Shown here: positions 18,142-27,192 of the stretch, piece by piece
Position numbering within the stretch: the stretch's first letter is position 1
How the letters are laid out: the number at the start of each line of letters is the position of its first letter
Source: Brevibacterium marinum
Lineage (GTDB): Bacteria > Actinomycetota > Actinomycetes > Actinomycetales > Brevibacteriaceae
DNA length: 64,000 nt
Direction of reading: 5' to 3'
NCBI RefSeq assembly: GCF_011927955.1
Contig: NZ_JAATJN010000001.1
Span: 1,178,001 to 1,242,000 of the forward strand
Position numbers and translations under genes: made by a program
Notes under the pieces: generated by a model
What the model was told of the DNA's origin: nothing
The model's database searches: none
The model's input: the letters and a program-made list of their open reading frames with translations, nothing else

Positions 18142-18732
18142 TCAGCTTCTCGGCTCGAGCACCTTCGCGATCAGCCATCTCAGCTGCTGAAGCGCGGCAT
18201 CGACGGTCACCCTGTCGGGGGTGACGATCGAGTGCAGAGCCAGCCCGTCGAGCATCGTGAAAAGAGCGATCGCCGACGGGCCCGCCTCGGCGGGATCGAT
18301 ATGGCCCTCTTCTGCCAGTATCCCGAGCCAGCGATGCAGACAGTCGTAGGTGACGTCGTGCCCGTACTCGAGGAGGCGCCGGGACACGTCACGCCGATCG
18401 GGGCCGAGCGCACTCAAGTGCATCGTGAACCACAGCTCGAGCTGCGCATCGCGGTGTGCGTGTGTGGGGAGGAACTGCGCGCAGCACGCGAAGAGGCGCT
18501 CGGCGGGATCCAGGCTGGAATCGGCGATGGAGAAGTCCTTGACCGCGATGTCCATGGAACCGCGAGCGATCGCTTCATGCAGGTCGGACTGGGTGGGAAA
18601 GTAATGGCGCAGCGTCGAGGCGCCGATCCCGGCCTCCTTGGCGACCGCTCGCACGCTGAGGCTGGCCTGCCCGGGTGGGGACGCTTCGGCCAGCCGGATC
18701 GCTGCCGAGATGATGTCATCGCGTTTGGACAT
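18142..18732 (-). CDS. TetR family repressor
   Basis: A 196-residue TetR protein with an N-terminal DNA-binding domain (SVRAVAKEAGIGASTLRHYFPTQSDLHEAI, residues about 25-55) and a helical ligand domain. ATG 18732 follows GGAG at 6 nt; a longer open frame to 18975 overlaps the divergent gene and is rejected. It faces a small efflux gene, and a long palindrome lies between them, so it probably represses both. It is convergent with lysG, 6 bases away. Confidence 0.9.
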   Translation of the reverse strand: MSKRDDIISAAIRLAEASPPGQASLSVRAVAKEAGIGASTLRHYFPTQSDLHEAIARGSMDIAVKDFSIADSSLDPAERLFACCAQFLPTHAHRDAQLELWFTMHLSALGPDRRDVSRRLLEYGHDVTYDCLHRWLGILAEEGHIDPAEAGPSAIALFTMLDGLALHSIVTPDRVTVDAALQQLRWLIAKVLEPRS

Positions 18733-18794
18733 TCGTACTCCGTTCCCTCCCGCGTTCCCGAATCGGTCTCGCGCTTCGACCCCGCCTTCTGTAT

Positions 18795-18820
18795 AGTACA
18801 ACGTACCAGTACATCGTACT
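18795..18820. promoter_or_regulatory. TetR operator
   Basis: A 26-bp imperfect palindrome with the pattern AGTAC-N3-GTAC-N2-GTAC-N3-GTACT, that is four GTAC cores with two-fold symmetry. It lies midway between the divergent tetR-type and small efflux genes, right where both promoters must be. The four-core layout would fit two repressor dimers. Confidence 0.8.
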
Positions 18821-18886
18821 AAGAGCGTCGGACGTTCGCGTCGAACCTCGACCGAGACTCCACCCCGATGAGAATGGAGCCGCACA

Positions 18887-19360
18887 ATGATCGAGAGCAT
18901 CCAAAACTTCGCCGGTTCGATCCCTGATTGGCTGCAGTGGGCGGGCATCATCCTCGTCTCCGCGATCCCCTTCATCGAGTCCTACCTCGGCTCCGTCATC
19001 GGCGTCGCGATCGGACTCCATCCTGTCATCGCCATCCTCATGGCGATCATCGGCAATGTGATCTCGATGCTCGCCTTCGTCTACGGTGCCGGAGCGATCC
19101 GCGACAAGGCGAGGAAGGACAAGGACACCGAGCCCTCGCAGAAACGACAGCGGCTCAAGCGCATGTTCGACAGATTCGGAGTCCCCGGAGTCTCACTGCT
19201 GGGACAGACGCTTCTGCCCTCGCAGATCACCTCGATGGCCATGGTCGGATTCGGCGCCGACCGCAACGCCGTGACATTCTGGCAGATCATCTCGATCATT
19301 CTGTGGGGTGTGCTCGCCGGAGTCCTCGCGACCCTCGGCGTCGAACTCGCGCTGCGCTGA
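18887..19360 (+). CDS. small multidrug efflux protein (COG2426-like)
   Basis: A 157-residue membrane protein with four hydrophobic segments, of the small multidrug export family (COG2426). The pattern IPFIESYLGSVIGVAIGLHP and FGVPGVSLLGQTLLPSQITSM is typical. The ATG follows ATGGAGCC at 7 nt. It is divergent from and probably controlled by the TetR protein; the inducing compound is unknown. Confidence 0.85.
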   Translation: MIESIQNFAGSIPDWLQWAGIILVSAIPFIESYLGSVIGVAIGLHPVIAILMAIIGNVISMLAFVYGAGAIRDKARKDKDTEPSQKRQRLKRMFDRFGVPGVSLLGQTLLPSQITSMAMVGFGADRNAVTFWQIISIILWGVLAGVLATLGVELALR

Positions 19361-19394
19361 GGGTCGCGTCAGTGCCGACATCTAGACTGGCGCC

Positions 19395-21518
19395 ATGACC
19401 GAATCCATCCCGAACGCAGCGACCATCGACGCCGAAGAATTCACCGCTGAGGCACAGCACATCCTGGCCGAGCTCACCGCGAACCCCGACGCGCAGTTCC
19501 GGGACGGTCAGCTCGAATCGATCCGCGATCTCGTCGTCGGGAAGAAGCGCGTCCTCGTGGTCCAGCGCACCGGTTGGGGCAAATCGGCCGTGTACTTCGT
19601 GGCCACCCGCATGCTTCGAGCGGCAGGCACCGGACCGAGCCTCATCATCTCCCCGCTGCTGGCACTCATGCGCGACCAGATCGCCGCAGCCGAGCGTGCC
19701 GGGGTGCGAGCAGCCAGCCTCAACTCCTCCAACGTCACCGAATGGGGCGCTGTCCTCGACGACCTCAGGGCGGGCAGCCTCGACGTCCTCCTCGTCTCGC
19801 CCGAACGGCTGAACAACCCCCAGTTCCGGGACGAGGTCCTGCCGCAGCTGCTGGCGTTCCTCGGCCTCATCGTCGTCGACGAAGCGCACTGCATCTCGGA
19901 CTGGGGTCATGACTTCCGCCCCGACTACCGACGCATCGGACATATCCTGACCGAGCTGCCGGGAAGCACCCCGGTCCTGGCCACGACCGCCACTGCCAAC
20001 TCCCGTGTCGTCGCCGACGTCGCCGAACAGCTCGGGCAGGACACCACCGTCGTCCGCGGCGAGCTGGCCCGCAACTCCCTCCGGCTGGGCGTCCTGCCCG
20101 GACTCGATGCGAGTGCACGCATCGCCTGGTTGAGTTCCCACCTCGGCGACTTCACGGGCTCGGGCATCATCTACACGCTCACGGTCAGCGCCGCCGAGGA
20201 CATCACGCGTATCCTGCGCGACCAGGGCCACGAAGTCCGCGCCTACACCGGCCGCAGCGATGCCGAGGAACGAGCAGACCTCGAGCAGCAGCTCAAGGAC
20301 AACCGACTCAAGGCGCTCGTGGCCACCTCGGCGCTGGGCATGGGCTTCGACAAACCCGACCTCGGTTTCGTCATCCACGTCGGCGCCCCGTCGTCGGCCG
20401 TCGCCTACTACCAGCAGGTCGGACGCGCCGGGCGCGCAACGGACTCGGCCGACGTCCTGCTCCTGCCCGGCGCCGAGGATCAGGAGATCTGGAACTACTT
20501 CGCCACCGCGTCGATGCCCAGCCAGACCGATGCGAACGCGGTTCTCCACGCCCTCGCCGAGGCGGACGGCCCATTGTCCGTCGCCCGCTTGGAGACGCTG
20601 GTCGGCACCAAACGCACCCGCCTCCAGCTGCTGCTCAAGACCCTCGAGGTCGAGGACGCCGTCACCAAGATCAAGGGCGGCTACATCTCGACCGGCCAGG
20701 GTTGGACCTACGACCAGGAACGGTACGAAAAGGTCGCGGCGGTGCGCGCCGCCGAGGCGCAGGCCATGCTCGACTACGAATCGACCGGCGAATGCCGGAT
20801 GGAGTTCCTCATCCGCCAGCTCGACGACCCCGATCCACGCCCCTGTGGGCGCTGTGACAACTGCGCGGGAGCATGGTGGTCGGCGGAGATCTCGGACGAG
20901 AACAGGCAGGCGACGGCAGGGACTCTGCATCGCATCGGCCTGCCCATCGACCCCCGCAGCACCTGGCCCAGCGGACTGGCCAACATCGGCGTCCCCCTCA
21001 AGGGCCGGATTCCCGCCGACGAGCTCGCCGCCGAAGGCCGGGCGATCGCTCGACTGAGCGACCTGGGGCAGGGGCAGACCCTGCGCTCATTCCTTGCTCC
21101 GGACGCCCCCGACGCCGAGGTGCCCGCTCAGATTGGCAGGTGGTGCCTCGAAGTCCTCGGCCAGTGGGATTGGGACATCCGCCCCGAGGTCGTCGTGTCG
21201 GTGCCGAGCGTGCGTAGGCCGACGACCGTGAGGTCACTGGCAGCGAACCTGGCCGCTGCGGGCAGGCTCATCGACGGCGGCGAACTGCTGCAGGTCCATG
21301 ACCACGGCAGCCCGGAGGTCAACAGTGCCTTCCGCGTCAAGGACCTCCACGATGCCTTCGTCGTCCCGCCCGAGGTCGAGGAGGCCGTGGCCGGGAAATC
21401 GGTGCTTCTCGTCGACGACGAAGTGGTCTCCCGCTGGACGATGGCGATCGGTGCACGACTGCTCAGGCAGGCGGGTGCCACCGCGGTGCTGCCGTTCGCG
21501 CTGGCTCTGCGGGGGTGA
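19395..21518 (+). CDS. RecQ-like DNA helicase with C-terminal PRTase-like domain
   Basis: A 707-residue superfamily-2 helicase. The N-terminal half has motif I as QRTGWGKSAVYF, DEAH (VVDEAHCISDWGHDFRPDYRRI), TATA motif and the C-terminal helicase motifs VGRAGRATDSA, followed by a RecQ zinc module (CRMEFLIRQ...PCGRCDNC). The last 110 residues resemble a type I phosphoribosyltransferase, with VLLVDDEVVSRWTM in the position of the PRPP loop. Walker A is a WGKS variant of GKT. The ATG is 6 nt after TAGACT, so translation is probably leaderless. A DNA repair or recombination role is likely. Confidence 0.88.
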   Translation: MTESIPNAATIDAEEFTAEAQHILAELTANPDAQFRDGQLESIRDLVVGKKRVLVVQRTGWGKSAVYFVATRMLRAAGTGPSLIISPLLALMRDQIAAAERAGVRAASLNSSNVTEWGAVLDDLRAGSLDVLLVSPERLNNPQFRDEVLPQLLAFLGLIVVDEAHCISDWGHDFRPDYRRIGHILTELPGSTPVLATTATANSRVVADVAEQLGQDTTVVRGELARNSLRLGVLPGLDASARIAWLSSHLGDFTGSGIIYTLTVSAAEDITRILRDQGHEVRAYTGRSDAEERADLEQQLKDNRLKALVATSALGMGFDKPDLGFVIHVGAPSSAVAYYQQVGRAGRATDSADVLLLPGAEDQEIWNYFATASMPSQTDANAVLHALAEADGPLSVARLETLVGTKRTRLQLLLKTLEVEDAVTKIKGGYISTGQGWTYDQERYEKVAAVRAAEAQAMLDYESTGECRMEFLIRQLDDPDPRPCGRCDNCAGAWWSAEISDENRQATAGTLHRIGLPIDPRSTWPSGLANIGVPLKGRIPADELAAEGRAIARLSDLGQGQTLRSFLAPDAPDAEVPAQIGRWCLEVLGQWDWDIRPEVVVSVPSVRRPTTVRSLAANLAAAGRLIDGGELLQVHDHGSPEVNSAFRVKDLHDAFVVPPEVEEAVAGKSVLLVDDEVVSRWTMAIGARLLRQAGATAVLPFALALRG

Positions 21519-21527
21519 CGCGTTCGC

Positions 21528-22289
21528 TCACGGATTCTGCTGGAGCTGGAACGTCGCTCCTTCGGGATCGGTGACGGTGGCGATGCGCCCGTACGGTGAG
21601 TCCTCGGGGCCGGCGAGCACCTTGCCGCCGAGCTCGGCCACCCGCGTCGCAGTGGCATCCGTGTCCGAGACGTTGATGTAGTCACGCCAGAAGGAGACCT
21701 GGGACCATTCGGCGGCGTCGCAGATTCCGGCGACGGCGTTCTCCTCGGTGCCATGGGTCGCATACGGGAAGCTCTCCATGGCAACGATGTCGAAGGAGAA
21801 GACGTTCCGGTAGAACTCGGTGGCGACGGGGTAGTCGACGGTCATGAGTTCGAACCACACCGGGGTCCCGGGAGTGAGCGGGGTGTCGAAACCGGTGAAG
21901 TCACCGGGCTGCCACATGCCCACACTTGCGCCCGTGGGATCGGTGATGACCGCCATCTGGCCGAGTGCCCCGACTGCCATCGGCTCGGCGACGGGCGCGG
22001 CACCGGCGGTGAGTGCCGCCGCATAGGTGTCGGCGATGTCGGTCGTGTGCAGGTAGGTCGTCCACATCGCCGGGATCATCGGATTCGGTGAGCCGTCCAT
22101 GTTCACGGCGCGCATGGCACCGCCGACGGCGGCTCCGTCCTTCGTGATCATGTGGTAATGGCCGAAGTCGGGCCCCTGATCCTCGAACTCCCAGCCGAAG
22201 ATCTCTGAGTAGAACTTGGTCGTGGACTCGAACTCGTGGCAGGTGTAATCGATCCAGACGGGTTGTCCTTCACGGAGATTCTCAGGCAT
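21528..22289 (-). CDS. VOC family protein with two glyoxalase-like domains
   Basis: A 253-residue protein made of two tandem vicinal-oxygen-chelate domains. The first begins PVWIDYTCHEFESTTKFYSEIFGWEF, the second PVWFELMTVDYPVATEFYRNVFSFDI, each about 115 residues and similar to each other. Family members include glyoxalases, dioxygenases and antibiotic-binding proteins; nothing here fixes the substrate. It lies 29 bases downstream of the PEP-mutase-like gene on the same strand and may be co-transcribed. Confidence 0.85.
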   Translation of the reverse strand: MPENLREGQPVWIDYTCHEFESTTKFYSEIFGWEFEDQGPDFGHYHMITKDGAAVGGAMRAVNMDGSPNPMIPAMWTTYLHTTDIADTYAAALTAGAAPVAEPMAVGALGQMAVITDPTGASVGMWQPGDFTGFDTPLTPGTPVWFELMTVDYPVATEFYRNVFSFDIVAMESFPYATHGTEENAVAGICDAAEWSQVSFWRDYINVSDTDATATRVAELGGKVLAGPEDSPYGRIATVTDPEGATFQLQQNP

Positions 22290-22318
22290 TGCGGCTCCTC
22301 ATCATTGCGGTTGGCGGA

Positions 22319-23092
22319 TCAGTGCCAGTTCCGGGTGAACTCGGCGAAGTAGTCATGCATCGTCGCCTGCAGGAGGGGGCCGAACGTCACCCGCTTCACC
22401 CCGAGATCCTGCAGCTGGGAGAGGTCGAGCTCGCCGGGGACGGCACCCTTGATGGGGTGAGCCGTGACATTGAGCGGCAGCGTGACCTGGGACAGCAGAG
22501 TCTTGAGAGTCGCGACGTCGGGCAGCCTGACGGGATAGACGGAATCGGCACCCGCCTCGGCACACAGATTGAGCCGACGGACCGCCTCGGCGGTGGGATC
22601 GGCGAAGTCTCCGGGACTCTTGAACACATCGGTGCGAGCATTGATGACCACATGCACCCGCTGCGCCTCGGCCGCTCGCCGCAGATCGCCGATGTACTCC
22701 GCATGCTCCTCCGGGCTGCGCAGCCGTCCCTCGCTGTGGACCGTGTCCTCGATGTTGAGACCCACTGCACCGGCTTCGAGGAGGCCGGCGATGAGGTCCG
22801 GCGCCGAGGTGTCATAACCGGACTCCAGATCGGCGGTGACGGGCACGTCCACGGACCCGCAGGCGCGTGCGATGCCCGCCAGCGCTTGGCTGAGGCTCAT
22901 GGCTTCACCGTCGGCCGAGCCCACGGAGTCGGCGAGCGGATGGGAGCCGATGCTCAGCGCCTCGAATCCGGACTCGACCATGGCGCGGGCCGACCAGGCG
23001 TCCCACACCGTCGGCAGAACGATCGGACGGTCCTGATGGTGAGCCTCGAGCAGGGAGAAGGCACGTTCGGCGAGAACAGAGAAATCGGTCAT
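22319..23092 (-). CDS. isocitrate lyase/PEP mutase superfamily protein
   Basis: A 257-residue TIM-barrel protein of the ICL/PEP-mutase superfamily. Motifs seen are WDAWSARAMVESGFEALSIGSHPLADS, the metal-site ADLESGYD and VGLNIEDTVHS. The KKCGH loop of true isocitrate lyases is missing, so carboxyphosphonoenolpyruvate mutase-like or oxaloacetate-type chemistry is more likely. ATG 23092 is chosen over GTG 23101. A VOC gene follows it. Confidence 0.85.
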   Translation of the reverse strand: MTDFSVLAERAFSLLEAHHQDRPIVLPTVWDAWSARAMVESGFEALSIGSHPLADSVGSADGEAMSLSQALAGIARACGSVDVPVTADLESGYDTSAPDLIAGLLEAGAVGLNIEDTVHSEGRLRSPEEHAEYIGDLRRAAEAQRVHVVINARTDVFKSPGDFADPTAEAVRRLNLCAEAGADSVYPVRLPDVATLKTLLSQVTLPLNVTAHPIKGAVPGELDLSQLQDLGVKRVTFGPLLQATMHDYFAEFTRNWH

Positions 23093-23181
23093 GTCCAACA
23101 CTGTCGCACCGATCGACCGCTACGATCCAGTAATCTGGCAAGTTCACCCGAAGGTTTCAGTTTTATTCACACCCGTTCTAT

Positions 23182-24906
23182 TCATACCCTCGGCGTGCGC
23201 GGCGGCTCCTCACGCCGGTCACCGGTGGCTTCGAATGCCGCGGCGAGTTCGATGAGGGCGGTGTCGTCCCAGCCGCGTCCGGAGATCGTCAGTCCGATGG
23301 GTATGCCGGTGTCGGCCATGGTGCCCATCGGCACCGTCACCGAGGGGATGCCCAGATGCCGCGGGACCAGGTTGCCGTTGGCCACCCAGGTTCCGTTGCG
23401 CCAGCCGAGGTCCGCCGAAGCCTCGTTGACGTCCATGTCCGCCGGACCCACATCGGCCATGGCAGGGTATACGACGGCGTCGAGGCCGTTGGCGTCCATC
23501 CACTTCTCGTGGTCGATCCGACGTGTCACCTCGAGACCCCGGACGCCGTCCTCGAGTTCGGGGATGTCCGTCACCGAGCTGTAGGGGCGGTCCTTGGCCA
23601 GCTGCGGGTATGTGGCGATGTCGTCGTCGAATCCGGTGTAGCGGTCCGGGAGGGCACCGTCCGGCTGGGGGAAGATCCTCGTTCCGTCCACCTCGGTGAG
23701 GGCGTCCAGCTTCGGGTCGCCGTTGGCGGCGAGGAAATCGTCCCAGGCCCAGGCGGAGAGGTCGTTGATCTCCCGGTCGAGGTAATCGGTGCTCACGATG
23801 CCGCGTGAACTGATCGTCGGGGCACCGGGGCGGTCGCCCTCGTAGTTGCTCACAACCGGGAAATCGGTCTCGACCACCTCGGCGCCGGCGGCTTCGAGAT
23901 CACGCCGGGCGGCCTCCCAGGCCGCGATCACCGAGGCGCGGGTCTCGACGCGCTGCCCGGTGGGGCCGCCGATCCCGCCCTCGGGGTTCGTCCCGGCCTC
24001 GGCGTCGGCATTGATGTACATCCTGGGTATGGCCAGGCGTTTGCCTGCCAGGACGGAGCGAGCAGCGTCGGCACCGGCCGGCAGGAGCGAGAAGTATGAG
24101 TCGGGTCGGACCGCGGACGAGTCGGGGATCTCGACCCAGGGTTGGACCCGCCAGAAGTCCCCGCGGGTCTCGGAGTCGTCGGCGACGATGACGTCGAGGA
24201 CCTCGGCGAGGTCGGCCATCGACCGGGTGTGGGGGACGACGACGTCCATCGTGGGCACGAGCGGCCAGTTGCCGCGAACGGAGATGACACCGCGGGAGGG
24301 TGTGTAGGCGATGAGTCCATTGTGTGAGGCCGGGGCTCGGCCCGAGGACCAGGTCTCCTCGCCGAGGCCGAAGGCGGCGAAGCTCGCGGTCGTCGCTGTG
24401 CCGGAGCCGTTCGAGGACCCCGAGGCGAAGGCGCTGGTCAGCCACTGAGCGTTATAGGGGCTCTCGGCTCGGCCGTAGAGTCCGCGCTGCATGCCGCCAT
24501 TGGCCATCGGCGGCATGTTCGTCAGTCCCAGGCAGATGGCTCCGCCCGCGCGGAGGCGCTCGATCGTGAAAGCGTCCTTCTGCGCGACGAGTTCGGCGAA
24601 GGCGGGGGAGCCCGCAGCCACGGACAGCCCGGTGACCATGTAGCTGTCCTTCGCGGTGTACGGAATCCCGTCGAGGGGGCCCAGCGTCTGACCACGGGCA
24701 CGTCTGTCGTCGGAGGCGGCCGCCTCGGCGAGGGCATCCGGGTTGGCCACGATCACGGAGTTGAGCTTCGTCTCGGTGTCCGGTCCGTCGAATGCGGCGA
24801 TGCGCTCCTGGTAGGCCTCGACGAGCCCCGCCGAGGTGGTCGCCTGGTCCTCGAGAGCCTCCCGCAGTTCAGCGATGGATGCTTCGACGACATCGAACTT
24901 CGTCAT
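23182..24906 (-). CDS. amidase signature family enzyme
   Basis: A 574-residue amidase. The Ser-Ser-Lys triad is placed as Lys in GIPYTAKDSY, the cis-Ser in ASGSSNGSGTATTA and the nucleophile Ser in GEETWSSGRAPAS; the usual GGSIR has become WSSGR, and the linker is unusual for aminoacyl-tRNA amidotransferases, so it is a stand-alone amidase. ATG 24906 follows a perfect GGAGGATC site. There is no signal peptide. It hydrolyses an amide of unknown identity; no pathway neighbour helps. Confidence 0.88.
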   Translation of the reverse strand: MTKFDVVEASIAELREALEDQATTSAGLVEAYQERIAAFDGPDTETKLNSVIVANPDALAEAAASDDRRARGQTLGPLDGIPYTAKDSYMVTGLSVAAGSPAFAELVAQKDAFTIERLRAGGAICLGLTNMPPMANGGMQRGLYGRAESPYNAQWLTSAFASGSSNGSGTATTASFAAFGLGEETWSSGRAPASHNGLIAYTPSRGVISVRGNWPLVPTMDVVVPHTRSMADLAEVLDVIVADDSETRGDFWRVQPWVEIPDSSAVRPDSYFSLLPAGADAARSVLAGKRLAIPRMYINADAEAGTNPEGGIGGPTGQRVETRASVIAAWEAARRDLEAAGAEVVETDFPVVSNYEGDRPGAPTISSRGIVSTDYLDREINDLSAWAWDDFLAANGDPKLDALTEVDGTRIFPQPDGALPDRYTGFDDDIATYPQLAKDRPYSSVTDIPELEDGVRGLEVTRRIDHEKWMDANGLDAVVYPAMADVGPADMDVNEASADLGWRNGTWVANGNLVPRHLGIPSVTVPMGTMADTGIPIGLTISGRGWDDTALIELAAAFEATGDRREEPPRTPRV

Positions 24907-25041
24907 TTTCGGATCCTCCGTGCAGTTTCGGGTGGGTGCCATGACTGACAGTATTGCTCACCGAGCTCGCAGATGTCGTGCGGATTCCGTCGGCGAACGG
25001 CGCAGCCTCGGCGAACAGCGCCTCGAGCGTAGGATCGGGCC

Positions 25042-25656
25042 ATGACGATCAGGGCGATCATTCTCAGCGGAGGCCGGTCGAGCCGTTTCGGCGGCATCCA
25101 CAAACCCGCCGTCGAGTTGGACGGCGTCACGGTGATCTCGCGCATCCTCGGCACCGTTCGGAGGCTCGATCCCGACGCCGAGGTGTGGGTGGCCGGGCCG
25201 AGCGACGGGCTGTCGGCCACGGAGACGGATTCCGTGCATTCCGTTCGTGAGGAACCGGCCTTCACCGGTCCCTTGGCTGCGATCGCAGCGGCGTGTTCTG
25301 CGTTTCCGGCTGTCGACGCAGGTGAGGCCGAGGCGGTCACATTGGTGCTGGCCGGGGACATGCCGCTGATCACTGCCGACCACCTCGGCGATCTGATCGA
25401 CGCCTGTGCGCGGACGGGGGCTCCGGCCTCGGGGGCCGATGATCGAGGGAAGACGCAGTTCCTCTGCACCGCGTGGCCGAGCAGGCTGCTGCTCGCGCGT
25501 CTGGACGCCATCGAAGACCCCACGAACGGTGCAGTCAAGTGGCTGTTCTCCGGGCTGGCGCCCACCCTCGTCGACGTGGACCCGAGCGTCGTCGCCGACT
25601 TCGACACCGCTGCCGACCTCGACCGCATCCACTTCCAGCTCGGGAGGGACAGCTGA
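25042..25656 (+). CDS. MobA-like molybdopterin guanylyltransferase / NTP transferase
   Basis: A 204-residue nucleotidyltransferase with the N-terminal AIILSGGRSSRFGGIHKPAVEL loop (GG-x-S-x-R-x-G ... K) and the AGDMPLI metal motif near residue 115, both diagnostic of MobA-type enzymes that attach GMP to molybdopterin. No other molybdenum gene lies in the window. The ATG is 6 nt after TAGGAT, so the message is probably leaderless. Confidence 0.8.
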   Translation: MTIRAIILSGGRSSRFGGIHKPAVELDGVTVISRILGTVRRLDPDAEVWVAGPSDGLSATETDSVHSVREEPAFTGPLAAIAAACSAFPAVDAGEAEAVTLVLAGDMPLITADHLGDLIDACARTGAPASGADDRGKTQFLCTAWPSRLLLARLDAIEDPTNGAVKWLFSGLAPTLVDVDPSVVADFDTAADLDRIHFQLGRDS

Positions 25657-25940
25657 ACCGTGCGCACGGGAACTGGCGTGTCAGTCGTCCGCGAGTTGGG
25701 TCTGCTCGATGGCTTCGACGGACTCCTCCGGCGTCAGCCGGCAGCTGATGCCGACGCCGGCCGCTGTCCACGTCGGGGCCCGGCGACGTGGACACATCTG
25801 CGCAGAGCACCGCATGATCCTCCGGGCGGTGGTCGACGGGGACGTCGAATCCGCCGAGGCGATGATGGCCATGCCATCCGCCAGACGAGAAGGCTCGTCG
25901 AGCAGTATCCCGAGATTGACAGGTTCGCTGCGAGCTGTCC
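25657..25940. other. interval between mobA-like gene and rpmJ2
   Basis: About 280 bases with no gene I can support. A minus-strand reading that ends near 25681 (RLTPEESVEAIEQTQLADD) looks somewhat protein-like, but it is continuous with an open frame that runs through rpmJ2 in another register and has no clear start. Confidence 0.35.
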
Positions 25941-26063
25941 TCAGCCCTGACGCGCCTTGCGGTGAGGATCCTTCTTGTTGATGACGAAGACGCGGCCGCG
26001 TCTGCGCACGACCTGTGCCCCCGGCTGCTTCTTGAGCGAACGCAGAGAATTTCGGACCTTCAT
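25941..26063 (-). CDS. rpmJ2: 50S ribosomal protein L36, zinc-independent paralogue
   Basis: This 40-residue protein ([19 protein letters not shown]...) is L36 of the C-minus type: the four zinc ligands of the housekeeping L36 (CxxC...CxxxxH) are absent, and the C terminus [11 protein letters not shown] is typical of the paralogue. Such copies replace the zinc-binding protein during zinc starvation and are Zur targets in actinobacteria. The gene is divergent from the CobW-like gene across a 68-bp gap with Zur-box-like repeats. It is too short for most automatic gene calls. Confidence 0.93.
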   Translation of the reverse strand: MKVRNSLRSLKKQPGAQVVRRRGRVFVINKKDPHRKARQG

Positions 26064-26078
26064 GGCTGAACTCCTTAG

Positions 26079-26107
26079 TGAGAATGAGTATTATTAGAAG
26101 TAATACT
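26079..26107. promoter_or_regulatory. Zur-box-like region between rpmJ2 and CobW-like gene
   Basis: Starting at about 26079, TGAGAAT resembles the left half of a Zur box, and it runs into AGTATTA-N7-TAATACT (26087-26107), a perfect 7-bp inverted repeat. The gap serves two divergent genes that are both classical Zur targets. The match to the 7-1-7 consensus is weaker than at 34403. Confidence 0.6.
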
Positions 26108-26131
26108 AGGTTCTTCGAGGAAAGGAAGCCA

Positions 26132-27172
26132 ATGGCGAAGGTCGAGACCGACGTCGATGTCGTCGCAGTGACGGGCACGTGCGTGGAGGAGCGGCGCAGC
26201 TGTGCTCGGCGCCTGGCCGCAGCGCACGGGTTCGTGCTCGTTCCCGCTGAGCAGACGGCTGAGGGCGTCGAGGTGGTGGATCGAGCGATCAGCCTCGTGC
26301 GCATGACGGCCCACGCACAGGGCATGGTGCTGGAATATCCCGTCGAGACCCCTGTGATGGAGATCGTGGGAGCACTCAATGCAGCGGGCGCAGGCGCGAA
26401 TCTCGTCGACCTCGTCTGCGTCCTTGACGTCGGGCACCTGCTCGCCGACATAGCCTCCGAGGAGTACGTCTGTCTGACGGCGATGAACGACGGTGGCGAG
26501 GGCGGCATCCTCGCAGCGAAGGCGGAGCTGCTTGTGAGCCAAATCGAGTTCGCCTCGACGATCGCGATCGTCAACGCCGCAGGGCTGCAGCCAGAGGAAT
26601 TCGAGCAGGTCGCCGCGGTGGTCAGCCATCTTGCTCCGAGTGCCGACCAGCGGCTCATCACCGATTCCGATGACGTCCATGGCGATGTTCGGCGGCCGTT
26701 CTCCGAACGACCGCCGGATGCGGGGTGGGTGTCGATCCTCAACCGAGAGTTCCGGCCGCAGTTCCACTCTCGTGGGGTTGTGGCGTGCCGATACGAGCAG
26801 CTGCGGCCATTCCACCCCGGGCGACTCCACCGGGCGCTGACCTCGTGTCTCTTCCAAGGTCATTGCGGTCGCCTCGTGCGTTCGGCCGGCTTCGTCCGTC
26901 TGGCCACACGGCCGCACATCACCGGCCAATGGGATCAGGTGGGCGGCTTCTTCACGCTCTCACCCCTGATGCTTGATCACCGACTCGGTGCCGATGACGA
27001 GTTCCTCGCCTTCGGCCAGGACCTGGCATTCATCGGTATCGACATCGATGAGCCCTCGCTGCGACGGGTCCTCGACGACGCCGCACTCAGCGATGCCGAG
27101 CTGGCGGCCGGCCCCACGGTCTGGGCTGGGTTCCCCGACCGTTTCCCCGACTGGAGCACTGCGAGGATGTAG
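26132..27172 (+). CDS. CobW-like protein lacking the P-loop
   Basis: A 346-residue protein that keeps the CobW architecture: an N-terminal region of GTPase type, then a C-terminal CobW_C domain (RPFHPGRLHRALTS...GFVRLATRPHITGQWDQVGGFF). Where a Walker A should be there is VAVTGTCVEERRSCARRL with no GK[ST], and the CxCC metal motif is not present. It therefore should not hydrolyse GTP and may act as a zinc-binding or partner protein. ATG 26132 follows GAGGAAAGGA. It is divergent from rpmJ2 and convergent with zur, in a zinc-starvation cluster. Confidence 0.8.
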   Translation: MAKVETDVDVVAVTGTCVEERRSCARRLAAAHGFVLVPAEQTAEGVEVVDRAISLVRMTAHAQGMVLEYPVETPVMEIVGALNAAGAGANLVDLVCVLDVGHLLADIASEEYVCLTAMNDGGEGGILAAKAELLVSQIEFASTIAIVNAAGLQPEEFEQVAAVVSHLAPSADQRLITDSDDVHGDVRRPFSERPPDAGWVSILNREFRPQFHSRGVVACRYEQLRPFHPGRLHRALTSCLFQGHCGRLVRSAGFVRLATRPHITGQWDQVGGFFTLSPLMLDHRLGADDEFLAFGQDLAFIGIDIDEPSLRRVLDDAALSDAELAAGPTVWAGFPDRFPDWSTARM

Positions 27173-27192
27173 TCGCACGAGGTCGCTGTTCG

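Noticed and set aside
19296-20930. 544-codon minus-strand frame opposite the helicase gene
   Set aside because: Low complexity, no start signal and no family features; shadow of the helicase.
25681-26742. 353-codon minus-strand frame across rpmJ2
   Set aside because: It runs antisense through the CobW-like gene and in a different register through rpmJ2; rpmJ2 is certain.
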